A stretch of DNA of 64,000 bases from Desulfomarina profundi (GTDB lineage Bacteria; Desulfobacterota; Desulfobulbia; Desulfobulbales; Desulfocapsaceae), in contig NZ_AP024086.1 in NCBI RefSeq assembly GCF_019703855.1, positions 1,570,501 through 1,634,500 of the forward strand, read 5' to 3'. Shown piece after piece: positions 46,658-56,031 of this stretch; the first letter of the stretch is position 1; each line of letters begins with the position of its first letter. Both the position numbers and the translations under genes were made by a program. Under the pieces are notes generated by a model. That model searched no databases, was not told where the DNA came from, and saw only the letters and a program-made list of their open reading frames with translations.

Positions 46658-47458
46658 ATGGATACTTACTCAAAACTCGACAGTGATGCGATTCTCTCAA
46701 CCCTGTTTCCCCCGACGGATAAAACAAAGAATACGTCTTCTGACAGTGGAATTTCCGTCCACCTTCATCCATCCTGCTCCTGCCGTCTATTTTACCAAGA
46801 TAAGGAGAATCCGGTTTTCCTCAGTTTTCTGCCGGAGGAATCAAAAATGTTCGCAGAAACCCTAATCCAAAACGGTATTAACATCTTTATGATCACAGTT
46901 AACCCGTATAATCCGAAAAAAGGACAACCGACAATAACAGCCCTGATGAGTTCACTGTCGAAAATCCTGGAGAAAATAAAAGAGTGTATGGCCGACAATA
47001 AGTTGACCGGAAAACTTTTTGTCAACGCAAAATCGATAGGATCTGCATTTGCCCTGGAACTGGCCAGTAATTTTCCGGATGAATTCAAAGGAGTAATCCT
47101 TGAAAGCAGTGTCTGCGATACCATCCCTTTCCTGGAGGCAGCTGGAGTAGAGAAGGACAACCTCGGCTTTTCAGAAGACGAAGGCTTTAATAATTTGAAA
47201 AAAATTGAGAAAATCAAGCTGCCCACCATGTTTCTCCATGGCTCCCGTGATACACTGGTAGCTCCTGCTCTTGCTGAAAAACTTCAGGCATCTTCGGGGG
47301 CGAGAACCAAACAGTTTCATCTGGTTCCCGGAGCGGATCACTGGTCAGTGGCAGAGGCTGCCGGAGACTTGTACTATCAGACAATAAAGATTTTCGTGGA
47401 TAGTGTCTGCGGAATCAATACCTGGCGGCAGCGACGGAGGAAATTTCGCAAGTCCTAA
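46658..47458 (+). CDS. Alpha/beta hydrolase
   Basis: 266 aa. The alpha/beta-hydrolase triad is visible: nucleophile Ser in NAKSIGSAFALELA (the elbow reads A-K-S-I-G instead of G-x-S-x-G), Asp in FLHGSRDTLVAP and His in VPGADHWSVAE. The nearest general group is the dienelactone-hydrolase/prolyl-oligopeptidase type. There is no signal peptide, so it is cytoplasmic. Substrate unknown. The ATG lacks a strong ribosome site. dCMP deaminase follows 52 bp downstream. Confidence 0.75.
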   Translation: MDTYSKLDSDAILSTLFPPTDKTKNTSSDSGISVHLHPSCSCRLFYQDKENPVFLSFLPEESKMFAETLIQNGINIFMITVNPYNPKKGQPTITALMSSLSKILEKIKECMADNKLTGKLFVNAKSIGSAFALELASNFPDEFKGVILESSVCDTIPFLEAAGVEKDNLGFSEDEGFNNLKKIEKIKLPTMFLHGSRDTLVAPALAEKLQASSGARTKQFHLVPGADHWSVAEAAGDLYYQTIKIFVDSVCGINTWRQRRRKFRKS

Positions 47459-47510
47459 CACAGACAGATACACATTATCCCTTTAAAACACTCTGAGAAG
47501 GAAACATAGT

Positions 47511-48005
47511 ATGAAACGAACCGACTACCTGTCCTGGGATGAGTATTTTATGGCCGTGGCCCTGCTGGCCGCCCAGCGAAGCAAGGACCCCAATACTCAA
47601 GTGGGTGCATGTGTTGCCAACGAACAGAACAAGATTGTCGGGGTCGGGTATAATGGTTTTCCCTGGGGTTGCTCCGATGACGAACTGCCGTGGAATCGCA
47701 CCGGCGCCTTTCTTGACACTAAATACCCCTATGTCTGCCACGCTGAATTAAATGCTGTTCTCAATTCAATTTCCAAAGACTTGAGAAACTGCAGAATCTA
47801 CGTGGGACTTTTCCCCTGTAATGAATGCACGAAGGTAATTATTCAATCAGGCATTAAGGAAATCATTTATCTTTCTGATAAATACAAGGACAGTGACCAG
47901 GTAAAGGCGTCAAAAATTATGTTGAACTCCGCAGGCATCGCCTATCGCAGATTGAAAACAGAGCTGAGGAGTATAACTATCAGTCTGGTGCCACCGGAGT
48001 TATAG
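47511..48005 (+). CDS. dCMP deaminase family protein
   Basis: 164-aa zinc-dependent deaminase supplying dUMP for thymidylate synthesis. Zinc ligands and catalytic Glu in CHAELNAV (His/Glu) and [10 protein letters not shown] (two Cys). The N-terminus [27 protein letters not shown] is typical of deoxycytidylate deaminases, and QVGACV and [10 protein letters not shown] form the substrate site. GAAGGAAA precedes the ATG. Confidence 0.92.
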   Translation: MKRTDYLSWDEYFMAVALLAAQRSKDPNTQVGACVANEQNKIVGVGYNGFPWGCSDDELPWNRTGAFLDTKYPYVCHAELNAVLNSISKDLRNCRIYVGLFPCNECTKVIIQSGIKEIIYLSDKYKDSDQVKASKIMLNSAGIAYRRLKTELRSITISLVPPEL

Positions 48006-48025
48006 CATTCTTTATCCGATACAAC

Positions 48026-48391
48026 TTATTTTATCCTGCGCAAACCACCCTTTGTTTTTTTCTTTTCCGGTTGTGGAGTCGGAGTAGCTGAAACATTCGC
48101 TCCCATGTCAAGGGGCTGGACAAAACGCTCCTCCCCACCCATGGTAAAAATTTCCTGTCCAGTCATCTGCGGTATCCGAAGTGTCCAGGTTACCTTCTGG
48201 GGTGGAATGGACAGTATAGTGAAATGAAGGTGATACCATTCATCCTTCCTGGTTGGATCTCTTTTAAGATTGTTGACATATCCATACATGAGCATCTGGG
48301 GTTCTTTCGCGGCAACCAGGATAATATCACCCATATCAATTGTTTTTTTAAAATTGATCAGCCCCCGCAGTTCTTTTATCAGCTTTTCCAT
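48026..48391 (-). CDS. Conserved-looking protein of unknown function
   Basis: 121 aa, no signal peptide or membrane segment. The middle reads as a compact beta-rich domain (YHLHFTILSIPPQKVTWTLR), and the last 25 residues are Pro/Lys-rich (TPTPQPEKKKTKGGLRRIK), perhaps nucleic-acid or membrane contacting. It starts 3 bp after the stop of the upstream membrane-anchored protein and is probably co-translated with it. I do not recognise the family. Confidence 0.55.
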   Translation of the reverse strand: MEKLIKELRGLINFKKTIDMGDIILVAAKEPQMLMYGYVNNLKRDPTRKDEWYHLHFTILSIPPQKVTWTLRIPQMTGQEIFTMGGEERFVQPLDMGANVSATPTPQPEKKKTKGGLRRIK

Positions 48392-48394
48392 TTT

Positions 48395-50116
48395 TTATTC
48401 TACCACCTTGATTACCGATTCAATCACAACCCGATCTCCGTCAAAATAACTTCTGGTGGTTGTCTGGTCGAACATTTTCAAACCATCCAGGATCGGGTTA
48501 ACAAGTTTTTCAAGGACAACTCGCACCTTTACCGCAGCTTCCCTGTCCTCTATTGCCATAACTGTGCCTGTAAACTTCAGGACAGATTTCAGGATATCAA
48601 TGAGTTTTGCATTGTCTGTAAAACTTATGGAGTTATTTTCTTCAAGAAGCTTCTCCTCCATTTTACCGGAGGGATGATTCTTCAGCAGCCGTATTCCCAT
48701 TTTATCGGAATCTATAATCTCCCTGGCTGAAACCCTGCCGTTACCCACATACAGATAGCTGTCAATAAAACCATAAAGAGGTTCCAGCCCGTCTTTTGGT
48801 GATATCGTCCAGGAATAAAAGGCCCGGGATCCGTACTTATGTCTATCCATGGGGATATCATACCTGTTGACAATGCTTTTCAACATCTTTTTCATTTCTT
48901 CCGGTTGTGCCACTTTAAAAATCATCAAGCCATAGGGCAGTGCCAGTGAATCTTTGGCATCGTTTTTCATGAGGATATAACTGATTTCATGACCGAAACG
49001 ATCTATAAACTCAACAATGTCCTGCCCTGTCAGCTCCCTGATTGTCTCAGAAAAACGAATCAGTTTTTCATCATGGGTGAAGACATGTTCACCATAAAGG
49101 CGGTAAAGCAGTTTAAAATTGATTGTATTCGTCCAGTAAAACAGCAGTGGTTTTTCCGGAGAAAATTGTAAGGTATCGCAAACTGAAGGCGCTGTTGTTG
49201 TCTGATCTTCGACAATTTTGCTCACCATTTCCGGATTAAATGTGACAATAATCCGGTCGCTGATAAATGTACCGTCTCTTCGGGCACCGTAAACGGCAGA
49301 TATAAACCCCTGGGTCGAAGCCACTTCCTTTCTGAAAACATCTTTTCCGGAAAAATCACAGGATTGCAGGTGCTCTAACAGCAGCTCCCTTGTATGTTCC
49401 ACGGAAAAATAGACAAACTGATCAGTATTATCATATTGATGACGTAACGTCAGGTAGTCCCTGTTTTCAGCAAGTGAAGGGAGTTCCCCATCGTAGGTAT
49501 CAATGCATTTCCTCAACAGTTTTTCAGAAAAACTGCCAAGAAAATATCCATTCAGAACGACAGTTGAAAAAGTCTCCCCCTCCACTGTTATTCTTTTTAT
49601 AAAATGATCACCGTACTGGCGGGTAGCGATAACGATTTCATCCTTGTTTCTGGCAACATTTTCTGCGATTTCCTGTATGATGCCGGCGGGATGAGCAGGC
49701 CTGGCAATAATAACGCTGCCCTGCCTGAAAAAAGTCATACCATCATGAATCTCTGGCTCGACGGGTTGACAGAAGGCAAAGACAACCTTGTGATTGAATA
49801 TTTCTTTCACAAGTGGATTATCACTGCCCTTTTTCATTGCCGCATCAATTGTTTCAAAAATCTTCATTTCAGATTCCTGAAGGTCCAGTGATTTGCCCAC
49901 CTCGGCAAAATGTATCATTTTCAGAACCTTTCCAAACCTGGAATGCCCGGCATTCTGCAGGAACCGGCTGAAATTATCCTGTTCAAGATAAAATAGACTG
50001 TTTTCCGGTAGAAAACGGGCCAGATCACCGTATTGAGCTGGGCCAATCCGCCAGACAAGCAGATAAACAACGACCAGCAATAAAGATAACAAGGTCAGGA
50101 GGGTATTCTGTTTCAC
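48395..50116 (-). CDS. Membrane-anchored protein of unknown function
   Basis: 573 aa from a GTG at 50116 with GAGGA upstream; this start avoids the overlap with comM that an upstream ATG (50230) would cause, and places a transmembrane anchor (LLTLLSLLLVVVYLLVW) at the N-terminus. The rest would be periplasmic. It begins ARFLPENSLFYLEQDN, recalling DUF3352-type proteins that start with a 'lived-in' phrase such as LPADTPLYL; that resemblance is weak. No catalytic motif seen. Third gene in trmN6-comM-this-unknown. Confidence 0.6.
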   Translation of the reverse strand: MKQNTLLTLLSLLLVVVYLLVWRIGPAQYGDLARFLPENSLFYLEQDNFSRFLQNAGHSRFGKVLKMIHFAEVGKSLDLQESEMKIFETIDAAMKKGSDNPLVKEIFNHKVVFAFCQPVEPEIHDGMTFFRQGSVIIARPAHPAGIIQEIAENVARNKDEIVIATRQYGDHFIKRITVEGETFSTVVLNGYFLGSFSEKLLRKCIDTYDGELPSLAENRDYLTLRHQYDNTDQFVYFSVEHTRELLLEHLQSCDFSGKDVFRKEVASTQGFISAVYGARRDGTFISDRIIVTFNPEMVSKIVEDQTTTAPSVCDTLQFSPEKPLLFYWTNTINFKLLYRLYGEHVFTHDEKLIRFSETIRELTGQDIVEFIDRFGHEISYILMKNDAKDSLALPYGLMIFKVAQPEEMKKMLKSIVNRYDIPMDRHKYGSRAFYSWTISPKDGLEPLYGFIDSYLYVGNGRVSAREIIDSDKMGIRLLKNHPSGKMEEKLLEENNSISFTDNAKLIDILKSVLKFTGTVMAIEDREAAVKVRVVLEKLVNPILDGLKMFDQTTTRSYFDGDRVVIESVIKVVE

Positions 50117-50141
50117 TGGATGTTCCTCGAAAGAGTTGGTC

Positions 50142-51670
50142 TCAGGCCAACCGACGATATTGGATGGCTTCCGCGATATGGTTGGCGCCGATTGACTCTC
50201 TGCCATCCATATCCGCAATTGTTCGGGCAATCTTTAAAATTCGATGATAGGCTCTGGCCGACAGTCCCAATCTGTCGACACTTTTTTCCAGAAGTGCCGA
50301 AGAAGCTGCATCGGTTTTACAGAACTGTTCCACCTGCCTTGAGTTCATCTGGCTGTTACAGTATACAGCAGGCCAATCACCAAATCGTTTTTTTTGTATT
50401 GTCCTTGCAGCATCAACCCGCGCTTTCACCTGCAGGGATGTTTCCGTCTGCTCATTGCTGCTTATTTCATTGTAATTGAGCGCCGGAACTTCCAGATGAA
50501 TATCAATCCGATCCAGGAGAGGGCCGGAAATTCTGCTTTCATATTTGTGAATCTGCACACTTGTACAGTTGCAGCGATTTTTGCTGTCCCATAAAACCCG
50601 CAGGGACATGGATTCATGGCAGCAAACAGGGAAAACCTTGCCGGGAAAGTCAGGGCCATTTTAGCGCGTACAATGGTTACCGTCCCCTCCTCCACGGGCT
50701 GTCTTAAAAGTTCCAGAACATTTTTCTTAAATTCCGGCAGTTCATCAAGAAAAAGAACCCCGTTGTGGGCCAGAGACACTTCTCCAGGCCTGGGTGAGGT
50801 TCCACCCCCGATCAGCCCTGCATCCGAGATGGAATGGTGGGGAGCGCGAAAAGGGCGTGCAGTGCAGAGCAGGCTTTCCCCGGCTTTCTTTCCGGCAATC
50901 GAATATATTTTGGTGGTTTCCAGAATTTCATCAAGACTCATATCCGGAAGAATTGTGGGAAATCTCTTGGCCAGCATTGTTTTTCCAGAGCCTGGTGGTC
51001 CTTTCAGAAGAACATTGTGACCGCCGGATGCGGCAATCTCAAGGGCTCTTTTCACATGTTTCTGCCCTTTAATATCCGAAAAATCAACTCCGTACTCAAC
51101 ATTTTCCGTCAGGGGTGTCCCACTGAGGGGTGGAATTGGTGAAATATCCACCAGACCGGCTAGATACTCGACAACTTCCGGCAATGTCGATACGGGAATC
51201 ACATCAATCCCAGGCGGGCTCACCCGTGCCTCCTCCATATTTTCCACAGGGACAATTATTTTCGAGATACCCTGTTCTCTTGCCGCCAGTATCATGGGAA
51301 GAACCCCGTTCACCTTTCTGACACCACCGTCAAGGGACAATTCTCCGACAATACAGAAGGTCTTATGGCGTGATCTGTCCATGACCAGGGTTTCAGTTGC
51401 CTCAAGAATGCCGACGGCAATAGGGAGATCAAATCCAGAACCCTCCTTTTTGATATCGGCCGGGGCCAGATTGACTGTTATCTTCCTGCTTGGAAACTCA
51501 TAACCACAGTTTTTGATCGCAGCCTTGACCCTGTCTCTGCTCTCCCGTACAGCACTGTCAGGTAAACCTACAGTTGCAAAAACCGGCAGACCAAGGGCCA
51601 CATCAACTTCCACCTCAATCAGCCAGCCATGGATACCAATAACCGTACATCCTGTAATTTTAGAAAGCAT
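50142..51670 (-). CDS. comM: YifB/ComM-family Mg-chelatase-like AAA+ protein (frameshifted in this sequence)
   Basis: ComM is a hexameric branch-migration helicase needed for integration of DNA during natural transformation. The N-terminal Lon-protease-like fold, the Walker A GPPGSGKTMLAKRFP, Walker B VLFLDELPEF and MNPCPCGFYG are all there. Homology then jumps from the first frame to another in the G3 run 50588-50590 (shown here as CCC), continuing as NRCNCTSVQIHKYESRISGP to the stop at 50142. Adding one base gives 509 aa (E. coli 506). The zinc-binding cysteines lie right at the break and are intact after repair. Confidence 0.88.
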
Positions 51671-51703
51671 TCAATCCCTGTTCACTGATATTTTTCATCA
51701 CAT

Positions 51704-52459
51704 TCATTCGTAGTAGGAAACCACTTCCTGATCATATTCACCATTCTTCTCTTCATATATATGCAATGGGCGCATGATATCAACACCTGGACCACCGTTT
51801 TTAAGGAAACTGATCAGGACAAGTTCCGCGCTCTTTCCCCTGCCGGGATAGCTGTAAACAAACCTGATCTGTTTTGGCTCAAGGCCGTACTTTTTCGCAT
51901 CCTGTATCAGTTCAGCCAGTTCAGTTGCCGGATAAATAAAATAAACCGAGCCCCGATTTTTTACTGCCGCTGCAGCCACAGCCAGAAATTCAGTGAGTGA
52001 ACAGGAAATCTGATGGCGGGCAAGCAGGGATTCCTCATTGACTGAAACCCTCCCGCGGCCGGAACGATAAAAGGGGGGATTACAGATAACCTTTGAAAAT
52101 GACCCACGCTGGCAATAATCAAAAAGATTCCTGATATCTGCTCGATATACAGAACAGCTTCTGTCAAAACCGTTAGCCATGAAATTTTTTTCGGTCAGGG
52201 CGGCCAGAGAAATCTGAATTTCAACAGCAGTGATCGATGCAATCCTGCTGCCATGTCTATACATGAGAATAAGTCCGAGAATACCGCATCCACTACCCAA
52301 ATCCAGAATGCAGTCTCCCTTTTTCACCGTCGTAAAATGAGCCAGAAGTACTGAATCAATCGAAAATCGATAGCCCTCTTTATGCTGGTAACAGACAAGT
52401 CTGCCGTTAAAAAGTGTATCTTCGGTAAGCTCACGGTTTTCCCTGTCATGATCGACCAT
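51704..52459 (-). CDS. trmN6: tRNA1(Val) adenine-37-N6-methyltransferase family protein
   Basis: 251-aa SAM-dependent methyltransferase. SAM motif I is ILDLGSGCGILGL, motif IV is CNPPFYRSGRG (NPPF marks amino-methylation of a base), and the N-terminus RFSIDSVLLAHF is typical of TrmN6/YfiC. It is about the usual length. First gene of a four-gene run with comM. Specificity for tRNA-Val is inferred from E. coli. Confidence 0.85.
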   Translation of the reverse strand: MVDHDRENRELTEDTLFNGRLVCYQHKEGYRFSIDSVLLAHFTTVKKGDCILDLGSGCGILGLILMYRHGSRIASITAVEIQISLAALTEKNFMANGFDRSCSVYRADIRNLFDYCQRGSFSKVICNPPFYRSGRGRVSVNEESLLARHQISCSLTEFLAVAAAAVKNRGSVYFIYPATELAELIQDAKKYGLEPKQIRFVYSYPGRGKSAELVLISFLKNGGPGVDIMRPLHIYEEKNGEYDQEVVSYYE

Positions 52460-52936
52460 TAATTACCACCTTTTTTTCCTCTCCACTCTTGATAAAAACC
52501 ACATCTCCAAATAAGCTGCGTTTTATGAATGATGGACTCGTAAAAACTCCGATCTACTGCGTTGTGGGGTGATCGTGTAATGCTCGACGTACTCTATGTA
52601 CGCCTGCGCTTACACGACACCGCCACGCCTTGTATATCGAAGTTTTTCCAGAGTCCATCTGAGAACGTTGAACGACTTTTTACGAGATCATCATGAATAT
52701 TTATTTTAAAAAAAAAGTGCTTTAAAGGGGTGGACGTATTAAATAACTCTACCTATACATTTTAATTCGTGAGCGAAAACCTCACCTCAGCAAGTGATTT
52801 GTCTGAATTAATTTATGTTAAATATTTTAACCGTATTTTCAACATATTAAAAAAATAAATTCACAAAGCGGTCTCGAAATCAGACAGACCATAAATGTGA
52901 AGCAATGAACTCCCACCTGAAGGAGCTGAAGATACC
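52460..52936. other. Divergent intergenic region between trmN6 and queD
   Basis: About 480 bp with no gene. It contains the 127-bp MITE-like palindrome and, further right, an AT-rich stretch with a small hairpin (GTGAG/CTCAC near 52770-52787). A preQ1-type riboswitch was looked for upstream of queD and not seen. Confidence 0.5.
52532..52658. mobile_element. 127-bp imperfect palindrome, MITE-like element
   Basis: The ends ATGGACTC (52532-52539) and GAGTCCAT (52651-52658) are perfect inverted copies, and pairing continues inward (ACTCGTAAAAACT/AGTTTTTCCAGAGT, GTCGTGTAA-like arms around GTAC). The end motif CTCGTAAAAA recurs, inverted, just outside at about 52675-52691 and again near 58180-58192. 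No coding capacity. It fits a non-autonomous inverted-repeat element or REP-like sequence. Confidence 0.6.
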
Positions 52937-53308
52937 ATGTATGATATTTTTATAAAAACCCATTTTGCCGGTGCCCATCATTTACGCGACTATCCCGGAG
53001 ACTGCGAAAAGCCCCATGGGCATAACTGGAAGGTCGAAGTCATGGTCCGTGCGGCAGAACTTGACAACTGCGGTATGGGTATCGATTTTAAAATTTTAAA
53101 AAGAATCGTAAAGGAGGTTATTGACAAACTCGATCATCATGACCTCAATACCCTTCCCTGGTTCCAGGAAAAAAACCCTTCTTCGGAGCATATAGCCGAA
53201 TTCATTTTTGAAGGTGTCAGTGATCTGCTCCCCGACGACAACTGTTCTCTGCAGAGAGTCATGGTCATGGAAACAGATAGCCAGGGACTCTATTATTACG
53301 GTAAATAA
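52937..53308 (+). CDS. queD: 6-carboxy-5,6,7,8-tetrahydropterin synthase QueD
   Basis: 123-aa enzyme of the PTPS fold, making carboxytetrahydropterin from dihydroneopterin triphosphate for queuosine (7-deazaguanine) synthesis. Zinc-binding histidines are in FAGAHHL and KPHGHNW, and the catalytic Cys is in [16 protein letters not shown] carries the other active-site residues, with the Glu in [16 protein letters not shown] lies ahead of the ATG. No other que genes are in the window. Confidence 0.93.
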   Translation: MYDIFIKTHFAGAHHLRDYPGDCEKPHGHNWKVEVMVRAAELDNCGMGIDFKILKRIVKEVIDKLDHHDLNTLPWFQEKNPSSEHIAEFIFEGVSDLLPDDNCSLQRVMVMETDSQGLYYYGK

Positions 53309-53346
53309 ATATATTCACATACAATGTTCAGAAACAAGGATTCTTT

Positions 53347-54627
53347 ATGCTGACCCTTGATACAGTAAAACTTGGAATCATAGGACTGGGGTATGTGGGT
53401 TTACCCCTTGCTGTTGAATTCGGCTCGCGTTACCCCACAATCGGGTTTGATCTCAACCTCAATCGTGTTACCGAGTTACAGGATGGAAAAGACAGCACCC
53501 TTGAAGTATCAAGTGAGGAACTGCGCAAAAAACGGGATCTTCTGGGATTCACTTCAAATCCTGCAGACCTCCGAGCATGCAATGTTTATATTATTGCAGT
53601 CCCCACTCCCATTGACTCATACAAACGCCCCAACCTCAAACCGCTGGAAAAAGGATCGGTGACGGTTGGAAAACTCCTCAATCCCGGAGATATCGTTGTT
53701 TACGAGTCCACGGTTTATCCCGGGGCCACGGAAGAAGTCTGTGTCCCGATTCTGGAAGAAGTATCAGGGTTGCAGTTCAATAAGGATTTCTTCTGCGGAT
53801 ACAGCCCGGAACGAATCAACCCGGGTGATAAAGAACACAGGCTGCCGTCCATCGTGAAAATCACATCCGGCTCGACTCCGGAGATTGCTTCATTTGTAGA
53901 TTCACTCTATGCTTCCATCATTACCGCCGGAACGTTTTCAGCCAGTTCCATCAAGGTGGCCGAAGCGGCAAAAGTTATTGAAAATACCCAGCGGGATGTC
54001 AACATTGCTCTTATCAACGAACTTGCTCTTATTTTTGACAAGCTCGGTATCAACACCAGAGAAGTTCTTGCCGCCGCCGGAACCAAGTGGAATTTTCTCC
54101 CCTTCCAGCCCGGCCTTGTCGGCGGACACTGTATAGGTGTGGACCCTTATTACCTGACCCATAAGGCGCAGGAGGTCGGCTATCATCCAAATATGATTCT
54201 CGCAGGGCGACGACTGAACGATTCCATGGGCGAATATATCGCCTCCGCGGTCATAAAAAAAATGATCAGGAAAGGAATTGACGCGGCCGAAGCGCGGATC
54301 CTCGTTCTGGGCCTCACCTTCAAGGAAAACTGTCCCGATCTCCGAAATACCAGGGTTATCGATATAGTCAATGAACTCGATGAATATGGAGTTGCGGTGG
54401 ATGTATATGACCCCTGGGTCAATCCTGAGGAGGCAGAAAAAGAATTCGGCATTGACCTGGTCGCTCATCTTGATAACCAGCGTTATGATGGTGTAATAGT
54501 CGCTGTTGCTCACCGCCAGTTTGCAGAAATGACAGTTGAGGATTTACAAAAACTGTGCCGTGATAAACACGTTATATATGATGTAAAAAATCTTTTCCCC
54601 CCCGATAAGGTTGACGGTTCCCTGTAG
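53347..54627 (+). CDS. tviB: UDP-N-acetylhexosamine 6-dehydrogenase, TviB/WbpA type
   Basis: NAD-dependent nucleotide-sugar dehydrogenase of 426 aa that oxidises C6 of UDP-GlcNAc (or UDP-GalNAc) to the uronic acid, a precursor for surface polysaccharide. Features: [18 protein letters not shown] nucleotide fold, [32 protein letters not shown], and the catalytic Cys in [29 protein letters not shown] follows in the C-terminal domain. It is closest in wording to Salmonella Vi-antigen TviB. No other polysaccharide genes are adjacent, which is unusual. Confidence 0.9.
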   Translation: MLTLDTVKLGIIGLGYVGLPLAVEFGSRYPTIGFDLNLNRVTELQDGKDSTLEVSSEELRKKRDLLGFTSNPADLRACNVYIIAVPTPIDSYKRPNLKPLEKGSVTVGKLLNPGDIVVYESTVYPGATEEVCVPILEEVSGLQFNKDFFCGYSPERINPGDKEHRLPSIVKITSGSTPEIASFVDSLYASIITAGTFSASSIKVAEAAKVIENTQRDVNIALINELALIFDKLGINTREVLAAAGTKWNFLPFQPGLVGGHCIGVDPYYLTHKAQEVGYHPNMILAGRRLNDSMGEYIASAVIKKMIRKGIDAAEARILVLGLTFKENCPDLRNTRVIDIVNELDEYGVAVDVYDPWVNPEEAEKEFGIDLVAHLDNQRYDGVIVAVAHRQFAEMTVEDLQKLCRDKHVIYDVKNLFPPDKVDGSL

Positions 54628-54696
54628 CGCAGGGAATCACGCCGACATAAACGAAACTCCCGCCCGAGCGGATTTCACAATATAGAAGGTTGAGCA

Positions 54697-55721
54697 ATGT
54701 TAAAAACAGTACCTGTTGAAGAAGCAGTTGGGATGGTTCTCCCCCATGACGTCACGGAAATAGTTAAAGATGAGAAAAAGGGCGTTGCATTTAAAAAAGG
54801 CCATATTATCAGAAAAGAAGATATCAATTATCTGAAAAGGCTGGGAAAAGATAATATTTACGTTCTCTCTCTTACGGAAAATGAAATCCATGAGAACGAA
54901 GCCGCTGTTGTTCTGGTAAACGCTCTTGCCGGAAAAGGGGTTGAATATCCCGACCAGCCGGCCGAAGGGAAAATAGCCATTAAGGCTGCTTTTGACGGTC
55001 TGCTACGAATTCATAAAGACAATCTTTTCCGATTCAATATGCTCGGTGAGGTCATGTGCTCGACCCTTCACGACAACACTCCGGTACGCAAAGGAGAAGT
55101 CGTGGCTGCAACCCGGCTCATTCCCCTGATTGCGTCTCGGAAACTGGTTGAAAAAGCAGAAAAAATTGCTGGAAAAAATGGAGGGACCGTAGAAGTTATC
55201 GCACTCCCTGAAAAGAAAATCGGGCTGGTCATTACCGGCAGTGAAGTCTTCCATGGCCGAATTGAGGATAAGTTTGAAGGCGTACTGCGCAAAAAACTTG
55301 AACTGCTTGGCTCAACGGTAACAACTGTAAAAATGGCCCCGGATGATCCGGATATAATTGGTGCTGAAATAAAAAACTGTATTGAGGCGGGAGTCGACTG
55401 TGTTGTCACAAGCGGCGGCATGTCTGTTGATCCTGATGATGTTACCCGCGAAGGCATCCTGCGTGCCGGAGCCGTTAATGTTGTCTATGGCACCCCGGTT
55501 CTGCCCGGAGCCATGTTTCTCGTGGGAAAAATCGGTGACGTTGATATCCTGGGACTGCCCGCCTGTGGTATGTATCACAAGATCACTGTATTTGATCTTG
55601 TCCTCCCCGAATTCTCACGGGAGAAAAGATAGGGAGAACGGAGCTGGCGGAACTCGGCCATGGCGGGTTGTGCAGAAACTGTAAAACCTGCACATATCCC
55701 GTTTGCAATTTCGGGAAATAA
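54697..55721 (+). CDS. Molybdopterin-binding (MoaB/Mog-fold) protein with C-terminal cysteine cluster (frameshifted in this sequence)
   Basis: Begins with a MoeA/CinA-like N-terminal half (VGMVLPHDVTEI) and continues with a molybdopterin-binding domain: GLVITGSEVFHGRIED and VVTSGGMSVDPDDVTREG, then VLPGAMFLVG. The first frame stops at 55632, but the next frame continues with IGRTELAELGHGGLCRNC, then KTCTYPVCNFGK, ending at 55721. This tail is typical of the family. Adding one A to the A4 run at 55624-55627 gives one 341-aa protein. The tail has four cysteines (C-x2-C-x2-C-x4-C). It could deliver or sense molybdenum cofactor, but the role is unproven. Confidence 0.78.
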
Positions 55722-55734
55722 CAACAGGACACCC

Positions 55735-56031
55735 TCAATCAGCCAACTCCCTGAGGTGGACAACGGTTGCGCCCCAGCTACCGTCAAAAAGATTTGCTGA
55801 CGAATATGAAACAACATACCCGTTTCTGTCGAGCAATGCCTGAACAGTTCGTCTGAGTACACCCTTTCCTTTACCGTGAATAATTTTTACACGGTAAATT
55901 TTCAGGCGAACACATTCCTCTATATAATCAGGAACAAGGGTCTTGATATCTTTTGGAGAAAAGGCATGGAGATCCAGAACACCATCAATCTCCAGTTTTA
56001 TTGTCATATTATCGTAGGTAAGCTCATCCAT
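55735..56031 (-). CDS. Smr domain protein
   Basis: 98-aa stand-alone Smr (small MutS-related) domain, with the LDLHAFSPKDI and IHGKGKGVLR motifs of the MutS2/SmrA/SmrB endonuclease module. The histidines in both motifs are kept. It overlaps the end of lpxB by 8 bp (ATGGATGA), so it is translationally coupled. In other bacteria Smr proteins cut RNA or DNA, for example in ribosome-collision rescue (SmrB); this one is too short to be typed. Confidence 0.82.
   Translation of the reverse strand: MDELTYDNMTIKLEIDGVLDLHAFSPKDIKTLVPDYIEECVRLKIYRVKIIHGKGKGVLRRTVQALLDRNGYVVSYSSANLFDGSWGATVVHLRELAD

Noticed and set aside
52680-52936. preQ1 riboswitch upstream of queD
   Set aside because: Neither the C-rich loop nor the A-rich tail of the known preQ1 classes was found.
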